Origin: CALWOS01 sp963595735
GTDB taxonomy: Bacteria > Bacillota > Clostridia > Oscillospirales > Oscillospiraceae
DNA: 64,000 nt
Assembly: GCA_963595735.1 (NCBI GenBank)
Contig: CAVBJJ010000001.1
Span: forward strand, 62,001-126,000
Direction: 5' to 3'
The notes under the pieces are model-generated. The model saw only the letters and a program-made list of their open reading frames with translations, was not told the origin of the DNA and did not search any database. Shown here one piece after another: positions 8,749 to 15,601 of the stretch. The position numbers and the translations under genes are program-made. Positions within the stretch are counted from its first letter, which is position 1; every line of letters starts with the position of its first letter.

Positions 8749-9690
8749 TCATCGGTAAATTCCATATTTCAGCTTGACCCGCTCCAGCTTTCGGATGATC
8801 TTGTCTCCAAAAATCAGGTTGAAGATCGCAGCCGAACCGGCGTGCGCCGCGTCATAGGGAACGCCGGAGATATACAGCCCTTTCATGGTCGTCCAGCTGA
8901 TCTCATCGCCGCCGGGAATGCTGGCGGCCGTGACCATGGCGCAGATGTTCATCAGTCCGCCATAGATGATGAAGATGCCGAGAAAGGTGAAGATCGTAAG
9001 CGTCATCCAGTCCACCGGCAGGCGCTTGTGCTGCACCACTACGCCCAGCAGCAGCCCCACCCCGCCGAACACATACAGCCGCCAGCCGAGAAAGGTCTGG
9101 CCATCCGCAGGCGGGAAGAACAGGTAGCAGAGATAGGCCGCCACAACGGCAAAGGCCACGCAAAGCACCGGCCCCATCACCACCTTGAAATCCCGGGACT
9201 TGAGCTTTTCCACATTGGGCTTGTTGAACACCAGCCCGGCCAAAAAGCCCAAAAGTCCCCAGCAAAACATCTGCCAGGGCGTCCAGGGTCCCTGTCCCTC
9301 ATAAAAATTCAGCACCAGCCGGGCAAGCGCACCGATCAGAAAGCCGGCCTCCGGCCCCAGGGCGATGCCGCAGAGAATGATGATCGCCGAACCGGCCGTG
9401 ATGCCCACCGTTACCCGGCAAAGCAGCTGGGCGCAGATGGTAAAGGCGCACATCATGGCAATGAGCACGATCTCCCGCGCTCTTGGCTTGCGCTTTTCAA
9501 AAACCATGAAAAAGGGCAGGATCGTAAGCGCCAGGATCATCCAGCTGACAAGGGTATACTGCCGGTCGTTAAACAGCGTTACCCCCAGGAGGATCAGAAG
9601 CGGAATGCCCACAAAAATGATCACCGCCGACACCGCCGTACGCTTTCTGTGGGCGGCGATCACCTGGCTTTCGTTATAGCCTCTTCGCAC
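8749..9690 (-). CDS. ECF transporter S component (substrate-binding membrane subunit), probable cobalamin specificity
   Basis: 313 residues, last gene of the operon. The GTG at 9690 is chosen because GGAGGAGGT lies nine bases upstream; the longer ATG frame would bury this site. The start lies inside the end of the ATPase gene (about 31 bases overlap), which suggests translational coupling. There are two N-terminal hydrophobic helices (VSAVIIFVGIPLLILLGV and YTLVSWMILALTILPFF), then a core of about six helices with the alanine/glycine-rich S-component look (ITAGSAIIILCGIALGPEAG). Typical S components are about 170-220 residues, so the two extra N-terminal helices and the C-terminal extension are unusual. 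Substrate specificity is inferred from the cobalamin riboswitch and DUF4430 neighbours; it could be a CbrT-like or novel B12 family. Confidence 0.8.
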   Translation of the reverse strand: MRRGYNESQVIAAHRKRTAVSAVIIFVGIPLLILLGVTLFNDRQYTLVSWMILALTILPFFMVFEKRKPRAREIVLIAMMCAFTICAQLLCRVTVGITAGSAIIILCGIALGPEAGFLIGALARLVLNFYEGQGPWTPWQMFCWGLLGFLAGLVFNKPNVEKLKSRDFKVVMGPVLCVAFAVVAAYLCYLFFPPADGQTFLGWRLYVFGGVGLLLGVVVQHKRLPVDWMTLTIFTFLGIFIIYGGLMNICAMVTAASIPGGDEISWTTMKGLYISGVPYDAAHAGSAAIFNLIFGDKIIRKLERVKLKYGIYR

Positions 9691-11390
9691 CGGGTCGCCA
9701 CCTCCTCCCATGTGATCGCATCCGGCAGCCACTGGGCGCAGACCCGGTTTGCGATGGTCGTATAAAAGCTGTTGCCGGCAAAAAACTCCTTCGGCGTGCC
9801 GCTGGATACGATTTCCCCGTCAAAAAACAGGGCGCAGCGGTCGGCATACTCCGCGCAGAACTCGATGTCGTGGGTGACCATGACCATCGTCATCCCGACA
9901 TCCTGCAGTCGGCGGAAAATCCCCGCCAGCGTGCGCTTAAAGAACGGATCCAGCCCCTTTGTCGGCTCGTCCAGCAGCAAAATTTTCGGTTCCAGCAGCA
10001 GCACCTTGCCCAGTGCAAGCCGCTGCTGTTCGCCGCCGGAGAGGTCATAGGGATGCATTTCCCGCAGCTCCGCAATTTCCATCAGCGTCAGCATTTCCTC
10101 CGCCCGGCGCTCCTTTTCCTCGTCGGAAAGCTTTTCCTCGCACAGCGCCTCCAGCAGCTCCTCCCAAACGGTGATCTCCGTAAAGAGCGCCTGGGGGTTC
10201 TGGGGCAGCATGGCAAGATTGTGCAGGAACAGCGCGGTATCGGACAGCTTTCCGGCGTCCTGGCCGTTAACGCGGATCGTGCCGCGATAGGGCTTGATCG
10301 CCCGCGTGAGGGCTTTCAGCGTGGTGGTTTTGCCAACACCGTTGCCGCCGAGAATGGCGAACAGCTCGCCCTGCTTCACTGCCAGTTCCACCCCGCGCAG
10401 GGTGTCCGGCGCCGCCTTGGCATAGCGAAACCAGAGGTCGTGAACCTCCAGCACCGGCGGCGGGGCATCCGTCTCCGCCGGGGGCTTCGAAGGCTTGGGG
10501 GCAGAAAGGCGAAAGCGCCGTTTTCCCGTCTCCTCCTGCTCCGGCGGCTCGCCGAGAACATTTTCCATCCATTGCCGCCCCTCACGCACTGTCAGAGGAC
10601 AGGCCCCGTGAAAGCCCACCGTGCAGGCAAGCTTTGCCACTGCGGGCAGGCCGTAAAACATATCCTGCCGTTCCCCGCTCCCGTTTCCGGCAAGGGCGGC
10701 CGCGGCGCGGCGCGCCGTGTCGTTGATAACCAGCCGCCCCGCATCCATGACCAACACCCGATCCGCCAGCGGGAAAAGCTCCTCCAGCCGGTGCTCGGAG
10801 ATGATGATGGTAGTACCCAACTCCGTATTGACCTTTTTCAGCGTTGCGATAAAATCCGCCGCCGCGATGGGGTCAAGCTGGCTTGTCGGCTCGTCCAAAA
10901 TCAGCAGCTTGGGCTTCATCACCATAACGGAGGCCAGGTTCAGCAGCTGCTTCTGGCCTCCGGAAAGCTCGCTGATGCTTTTACGGAACCAGGTCTGGAT
11001 GCCGAAAAAGCTTGCCATTTCCGCCACGCGCTGCTTCATGGTGCGGTTATCCATGCCCAGGCTTTCCAGCCCAAAGGCCAACTCGTGCCACACCTTGTCC
11101 GTGACGATCTGGTTGTCCGGATCCTGCCGCACAAAGCCGATGTCCGTTGCGCTCAGGCGGTCGTCCAGCTCCTCGATCTCGCGGCCGCGGTAGCGCACGC
11201 TGCCCTCCAGATTGCCATAGGGCATCAGGTTTTTCTTCAGGTGCCGCAGCAGCGTACTTTTGCCGCAGCCGGATTTTCCGCAGAGCACAACAAACTCCGA
11301 CCGCTCCACGGAAAAGCTGATATCCTGCAGCGCCGCTTTCTCGCTGGCCGGATAGCTGAAGTTCAGATGCTCGCATACAAGGAATTCCAT
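9660..11390 (-). CDS. Fused ECF transporter ATPase (EcfA-EcfA' in one chain)
   Basis: 576 residues starting MEFLVCEHLNFSYPA; the ATG at 11390 follows a GGGGGCGGG purine stretch and overlaps the 3' end of ecfT by 28 bases. Two complete ABC cassettes are present. The first has Walker A GKSGCGKST, signature LSGGQKQL and Walker B LLILDEPTSQLDP. The second has Walker A GGNGVGKTT, signature LSGGEQQRL and Walker B ILLLDEPTKGLDP. They are joined by a Pro-rich linker (about 280-320). It supplies the two nucleotide-binding domains that drive toppling of the S component through EcfT. Fusion and co-transcription with one S component mark this as a dedicated (group I) ECF system, not the shared one. Confidence 0.92.
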   Translation of the reverse strand: MEFLVCEHLNFSYPASEKAALQDISFSVERSEFVVLCGKSGCGKSTLLRHLKKNLMPYGNLEGSVRYRGREIEELDDRLSATDIGFVRQDPDNQIVTDKVWHELAFGLESLGMDNRTMKQRVAEMASFFGIQTWFRKSISELSGGQKQLLNLASVMVMKPKLLILDEPTSQLDPIAAADFIATLKKVNTELGTTIIISEHRLEELFPLADRVLVMDAGRLVINDTARRAAAALAGNGSGERQDMFYGLPAVAKLACTVGFHGACPLTVREGRQWMENVLGEPPEQEETGKRRFRLSAPKPSKPPAETDAPPPVLEVHDLWFRYAKAAPDTLRGVELAVKQGELFAILGGNGVGKTTTLKALTRAIKPYRGTIRVNGQDAGKLSDTALFLHNLAMLPQNPQALFTEITVWEELLEALCEEKLSDEEKERRAEEMLTLMEIAELREMHPYDLSGGEQQRLALGKVLLLEPKILLLDEPTKGLDPFFKRTLAGIFRRLQDVGMTMVMVTHDIEFCAEYADRCALFFDGEIVSSGTPKEFFAGNSFYTTIANRVCAQWLPDAITWEEVATRCEEAITKAR

Positions 11391-12283
11391 TTTTCCCGCC
11401 CCCTTATGTCCATCATTACCGGTATCCCCATCAGTCCAAGGTATGCCGCAAGGCACAGTCCCTGAACGATCGTAAAGCGCGGGAGGATAATTTTCGGATA
11501 GTAGTAAATTGAAAACTCGCCCATGGCGCAGGCCGCCGCCATGCAGCCGCCCAGCACCAGCATCAGCGCCAGCAGGCACTTTTCCCCGGACGAAAAGCGG
11601 AACAGGTGAAAGCTTGTCCGGCCATGCAGCCCATAGCCTCGGGCTTCCATGGAATCGGCGCTTTCGATTGAGGCCTCCAATGACCAGGCAATGAGAATGG
11701 AAAGCTCCTTTCCATACAGGCGGATCCGTTTCAGCAGGCTGCGCCCCTTCGGCACTCGCCCCATGCAGCGCTGCCCCATGGATATCTCGTGAAAGCGGCT
11801 TTTCAGCAGGGGAATATAGCGCATGATCATGGACAGCGTCAGCGCAATGACCGGCGCCACGCGCCCAAAAAGATAGATCAGCTTGTCCGCTGTGACGATC
11901 ATGCCAAAGCAGCGGAACCAGATGATCACACTGGTCAGCATGACCGACGAGGCAAGCCCGAAGAGGATCGCCTCCAGGGTGATGCGGTTGTCATTGAGAT
12001 AAAACAGCACCGTCACGCCATTGTGTACATTCAATGTGTTGATCAGCGTCATGACCACGATCAGCGGCACCAGCGTGAACAGGTTAAAGCGCACCGCGCT
12101 TTTGCCCTGGAGCACAATGGAGTACCCCCAAGCCATGACAAAGGAAGCCGCCAGGAACACCGGATGCATGGAAAACATGGTAACGCCGATGACAAAGGCA
12201 AAATACGCAAAGTTCAGCAGCGGATGGCAGCGGTAGAATTCCCCGCTTTCCCGAACGCCATCCTCTTTCATAATCTCCCCCAT
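11363..12283 (-). CDS. ecfT: ECF transporter transmembrane coupling subunit EcfT
   Basis: 306 residues. Hydrophobic helices cluster at about 22-60, 65-90 and 105-160, with more near the C terminus. The cytoplasmic coupling region carries the two Ala/Gly-Arg motifs expected of EcfT: MGQRCMGRVPKGR and ADSMEARGYG, which dock into the ATPase grooves. The first ATG at 12283 shares one base with the preceding stop (TAATG) but has no ribosome site; an in-frame ATG at 12271 follows GGGGGAG and is a credible alternative. It links the fused ATPase to the S component encoded downstream. Confidence 0.88.
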   Translation of the reverse strand: MGEIMKEDGVRESGEFYRCHPLLNFAYFAFVIGVTMFSMHPVFLAASFVMAWGYSIVLQGKSAVRFNLFTLVPLIVVMTLINTLNVHNGVTVLFYLNDNRITLEAILFGLASSVMLTSVIIWFRCFGMIVTADKLIYLFGRVAPVIALTLSMIMRYIPLLKSRFHEISMGQRCMGRVPKGRSLLKRIRLYGKELSILIAWSLEASIESADSMEARGYGLHGRTSFHLFRFSSGEKCLLALMLVLGGCMAAACAMGEFSIYYYPKIILPRFTIVQGLCLAAYLGLMGIPVMMDIRGREKWNSLYASI

Positions 12284-13092
12284 TACCAGACCGAGTTGTC
12301 GCCGATATCCCGCCCCAGGTCACAGGTGTACATCCAGACAACTTTGTCTCCGTTCTTGAGGAGGTATTTGCTGCAGCCATAATTCGGGAACTGGCCGTTT
12401 ACTTTATACATCCAGCCGCTGAGCGTGCCGCCGTCGAATTCATAGAGATAGTTGATCCCCTCGATATAGGCGCCGCTGTACAGCGCGTCTTCCCGGAACT
12501 CCATTTGGATATTATGCTCCCGGGTGACTCTTTTGAGCACATCGAAAACGCTCTCTCCATCCGTAAATTCCACCTGGGTCGCGGCAAGAACAACACCATT
12601 GCTGGGGATGTAAGGCAAAATCGCCTCATTCTCCACCTTGGAGGTGTCCAACAGCGTATCACAACGGATCTCATAGGTGCAGGCCAGCTTTTTCTCCGGC
12701 TCCGCCGAGGGCGTTGTGCCACCCGGTTTGGTCGTGGTGGAGGAATCCGTTGTGGGCTTTGTGTTCGCCGCGCTTGTATCGGATGATTCGTCTTGGGCGT
12801 CACCCTTGGCGTCTTTCTCGGCGTCCTCTTTGGGCTTTTTCGCCTGCTTTTTCGGCTTGTTCGACGCGGGCTTTGCGGTCGCCGCATCCGCTTCCCCGTC
12901 AGGCTCTTCCGTTGGCTCCGCTGTGGCCGGAGCCGGAGTCGGCTTTGCCGATACGGAAACCGTGGGAGAGGTCGGTTTTTCGGCGGGCGTGGCCGGTTCA
13001 ATCTTCAGCGTCCGCACGGCGGCGATGACGACCACGGCAATCACCGCCAGGATCAGCACAATGCGAAGACGCTTTGCAAATTTTTTACTCAT
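12283..13092 (-). CDS. Membrane-anchored DUF4430 (transcobalamin C-terminal-like) protein, putative B12 receptor for the ECF transporter
   Basis: 269 residues. One uncleaved N-terminal helix (about 10-27, VLILAVIAVVVIAAV) with no lipobox is followed by a charged Pro/Ala/Lys/Thr-rich stalk (about 30-135) that could span the wall. A single DUF4430 domain occupies about 138-265, with SGWMYKVNGQFPNYG and then LKNGDKVVWMY. The same motif occurs in the riboswitch-1 SLH protein. Known relationship: DUF4430 matches the C-terminal beta domain of transcobalamin-type B12 carriers. Inferred role: tethered receptor that hands corrinoid to the S component. It starts three bases after the propeller gene and overlaps ecfT, so all are in one operon. 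Confidence 0.85.
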   Translation of the reverse strand: MSKKFAKRLRIVLILAVIAVVVIAAVRTLKIEPATPAEKPTSPTVSVSAKPTPAPATAEPTEEPDGEADAATAKPASNKPKKQAKKPKEDAEKDAKGDAQDESSDTSAANTKPTTDSSTTTKPGGTTPSAEPEKKLACTYEIRCDTLLDTSKVENEAILPYIPSNGVVLAATQVEFTDGESVFDVLKRVTREHNIQMEFREDALYSGAYIEGINYLYEFDGGTLSGWMYKVNGQFPNYGCSKYLLKNGDKVVWMYTCDLGRDIGDNSVW

Positions 13093-13095
13093 GGT

Positions 13096-15036
13096 TTACG
13101 CCTCTGCCCCCAAAAGCCGATACAGCTTTGCGGTCATCGTGGCCGCCTGGGCGCGGGTGGCATTGGCCATCGGCTGGAAGCAAAGGCCGTTTTCCGTGGC
13201 GATCCCACTGATAATGCCCCGCTCCTGCATGAATTTTACGGCATCGGCCGCATAGGCAGAAATCTCCCCCCGGTCGGCAAAACTCACCGCTTCCACAGTC
13301 TTGGCCGGCTCCGATTTTGCAACATTTTCCAGATAACGGCGGAGCATGACGGCCATATCCTGCCGGGTGATCATCGCGTTGGGGGAAAAGCGCCGGGCGC
13401 CTGTACCGCTGGTAACGCCGTTTTCCACAGCCCAGGCCACTGCAGGCGCAAACCAGGCGTTGCCGGCCACATCGTCAAAGGCGCTGGTGGACATCTTGGT
13501 AAAGTCCGCGCCGGAAGCGCCCGCAAGGATCTGCACAAACTGCGCGCGGGTCAGCGCGTCATCCGGGGAAAAGACCCGGTTTCCCGTGCCGTTGACGATC
13601 CCCTTGTTGTACAAAAACAGAATATCGCTTTCCGCCCAGTGTCCACGGGTGTCCTGGAAGGGGCTAGAGGAATTCGCGGCGTTTTCATAGCAGTACAAAC
13701 GCGCCGCATCGTTATACCAAATCAGGGAGCCATCCGCAGCCACGATCACGCTCTGAGAGCAATACTGTCTCCGGCCGACGCCGTCTACGATCTCGTAATC
13801 CGCCTTGGTCTGTCCCTGCTTGTCCTTGATGATCCACAGTTGGGAAACCGATTCATCCTTCGGGGCATAGGGCACAATGTAGATATAGACCTGCTGGCCG
13901 GTCCCCTCCGTGGCATAGGCGGTAGAGATTCCTGCAGAACCCTTGGTGAGCACAGGCACGGAGTAGATCTCCTGCATCGTGGCCGCGTCTACCACATGGA
14001 ACGGCTCTGCGGAGCCCATGGTTCCGCCGCCGCCGCCAATATACAGTCTGCCCTTGTACACCACGGGCGTGGACTGGGTACCGCCGCCCTTGGTGCCGGA
14101 CTTCCATTCCCGCGCGGTGTCCGCAATGGGCATTCCCTTTTCGCCCAAAGCAAAGGAAAACACGGAAGCGCCGCCCTCGGGATTGTTGAACGCCACATAA
14201 AGCCGGTTCATTTCCTTGCTCCAGGTAACGGTGGAGTGTCCAATATAGCCATCGCCCACATTATACTTTTGATATTCGCCGGTTTTGTAGTTGACAACGA
14301 AGATATCGCTGCCATAGGTGTAATAGCAGTAGTCCCCGGCAAAAGCCGCGCCGTTAAAGCTGAAGCCATAGCGGGTGTTTTCCTCCGCCTCGATACACCA
14401 GACGGCTTTTTTGATCTCGCTGCCAGTGGCGGTATCGTCATCCGAGGCCTTGAAGCAGGCGTAAGAGCCGCCCTTTCCATAAGTGCCCGTGACAAAATAC
14501 CCGTCATGGTACATGACGGGCGACTGCATCTGCCCACCGGGGATCTGCTCCGTGACATACAACTGGGTAAGCGTTTCCGCATCGTATACCCGCAGGAAGC
14601 AGCCCTTGACCGCCGTGTCGTCCAGGTTGTTTTTCTGGCAGGGCATAAAAATCTTGCCCTCGGCGTAAGCGATGTCGATAAAGAACTGATTGACCGGCTC
14701 GCCATACACCTTTACCTTTGCGACCTCCTTGCCGGTGGCCAGTTCGATTTTACGAAGATACTGGGAGCTGTAGCAGTAAACATAGTCCCCCACTACGATT
14801 GGGGTGCCGGGTACATCAGTCCAGTCGTGGCTGTCCGTACCTTCGGCGCTTGTGATGCGCTCCCAGCGCAGATTGAGATCCGCCCCGGTAATGGCGCTTT
14901 TTCCGTTGGACACACCCTGTGCGCCCTCCTCGCCGAGAAACTGCGGCCAATCCGCGGCAAAGGCGGATACGGTAAGCAGCATTGCGGCCAGCAGCACCAC
15001 GGCGATGCAGCGCAGCAGACCAAGGTTCTTTTTCAT
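13096..15036 (-). CDS. Secreted PQQ-type beta-propeller protein with three SLH repeats, first gene of the cobalamin-riboswitch operon
   Basis: 646 residues from the ATG at 15036, which has GGAGG eight bases upstream; the longer frame extends into the riboswitch and is rejected. The signal peptide is 1-30 (ending TVSAFAA). Residues about 32-445 form repeated four-stranded blades of the PQQ/quinoprotein-like propeller (VVGDYVYCYSSQYLRKIELATG, with later VYKGRLYIGGGG). Three SLH repeats occupy about 455-640 (DTRGHWAESDILFLYNKG is the first). The fold suggests ligand binding, not catalysis. BtuG of Bacteroides, a surface B12 binder, is also a beta-propeller; a similar capture role here is inferred from the riboswitch and the ECF genes immediately downstream. 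Confidence 0.88.
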   Translation of the reverse strand: MKKNLGLLRCIAVVLLAAMLLTVSAFAADWPQFLGEEGAQGVSNGKSAITGADLNLRWERITSAEGTDSHDWTDVPGTPIVVGDYVYCYSSQYLRKIELATGKEVAKVKVYGEPVNQFFIDIAYAEGKIFMPCQKNNLDDTAVKGCFLRVYDAETLTQLYVTEQIPGGQMQSPVMYHDGYFVTGTYGKGGSYACFKASDDDTATGSEIKKAVWCIEAEENTRYGFSFNGAAFAGDYCYYTYGSDIFVVNYKTGEYQKYNVGDGYIGHSTVTWSKEMNRLYVAFNNPEGGASVFSFALGEKGMPIADTAREWKSGTKGGGTQSTPVVYKGRLYIGGGGGTMGSAEPFHVVDAATMQEIYSVPVLTKGSAGISTAYATEGTGQQVYIYIVPYAPKDESVSQLWIIKDKQGQTKADYEIVDGVGRRQYCSQSVIVAADGSLIWYNDAARLYCYENAANSSSPFQDTRGHWAESDILFLYNKGIVNGTGNRVFSPDDALTRAQFVQILAGASGADFTKMSTSAFDDVAGNAWFAPAVAWAVENGVTSGTGARRFSPNAMITRQDMAVMLRRYLENVAKSEPAKTVEAVSFADRGEISAYAADAVKFMQERGIISGIATENGLCFQPMANATRAQAATMTAKLYRLLGAEA

Positions 15037-15127
15037 GGTTGCTTCCTCCATTTCTTTCACATGACCGCATTCCCCGTTCTGGCGCACCTGTCCCGTAAGG
15101 CTTCCAGCAAAGCTTTTTTCTCGCTCA

Positions 15128-15325
15128 TCATAGGTCTCCTGGCTCACGCATTGGGGAGTTTTTCCTCCTGCAACGAATGTTCCGCCTTCTCGGGGCTTGC
15201 TGCCCCAATGACCGGCTCTCGCCATGAACATCCGTTTCCTGCGCATACAGTAACGGTGGTTGCTCCGGTATTTCACCGGATTTCCTCATCCCCGCCTTTT
15301 CGCACACGGTGCGCTTAGACGGGGA
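15128..15325 (-). promoter_or_regulatory. Cobalamin (B12) riboswitch 2
   Basis: Read on the minus strand: GGAAATCCGGTGAAATACCGG, then ACTGTATGCGCAGG, GAGAGCCGGTCATTGG, GAGAAGGCGG, and the 3' strand GCGTGAGCCAGGAGACCT. These are the conserved cobalamin riboswitch boxes in the right order and spacing. It lies about 90 bases upstream of the propeller gene. No strong intrinsic terminator follows, so translation-level control is possible. The bounds are approximate. Confidence 0.92.
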
Positions 15326-15357
15326 CATGATGCGGCATATTCTATTGTGATGGTGCT

Positions 15358-15386
15358 ATTATATCCAAGCCACCTGTATTTGTCAA
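15358..15386 (-). promoter_or_regulatory. Sigma-A promoter of the cobalamin-uptake operon
   Basis: On the minus strand a consensus -35 TTGACA (15381-15386) and -10 TATAAT (15358-15363) have a 17-base spacer. The aptamer starts about 35 bases downstream. Confidence 0.8.
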
Positions 15387-15439
15387 CGCATTGCGCACCC
15401 CCGCACTACAGCCGCAAAATATAGCGGTTTTCGGCAAAC

Positions 15440-15546
15440 GCCCCCCTGCTGCGGGAAACAATACTGTCTGCCTGTTTTCGACAGCCTCGCCTCTCCCCAA
15501 ATGGAGAGCCAAGGGCAGCTACCCCGTTACATAGTTTTTTGACAGA
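15440..15546 (-). repeat. MITE-like dispersed repeat, copy D (internal deletion)
   Basis: Only 22 bp of core remain (15489-15510, GCCTCTCCCCAAATGGAGAGCC), joining the left and right end hairpins directly. Both flanks match copy B on the opposite strand: the ACTATGTAACGGGG side at about 15520-15546 and the CAGTATTGTTTCC side at about 15455-15475. Confidence 0.7.
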
Positions 15547-15548
15547 CT

Positions 15549-15580
15549 GAAATGCCCCTGCCTGAGACCAGGCAGGGGCA
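15549..15580 (-). terminator. Terminator after ftsH
   Basis: TGCCCCTGCCTG (15553-15564) pairs with CAGGCAGGGGCA (15569-15580), a 12-bp stem with a 4-base loop. It lies about 20 bases past the ftsH stop, with a short T tail on the minus strand. Confidence 0.7.
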
Positions 15581-15601
15581 TGGTTTTGCGTAAAATGGGA
15601 T

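Noticed and set aside
8331..8777. Short plus-strand frames at 8331-8522, 8428-8631 and 8568-8777
   Set aside because: They fall within or beside the terminator and cobalamin riboswitch read on the other strand.
15037..15276. N-terminal extension of the propeller gene up to 15276
   Set aside because: The extra codons translate the riboswitch; the signal peptide and ribosome site place the start at 15036.
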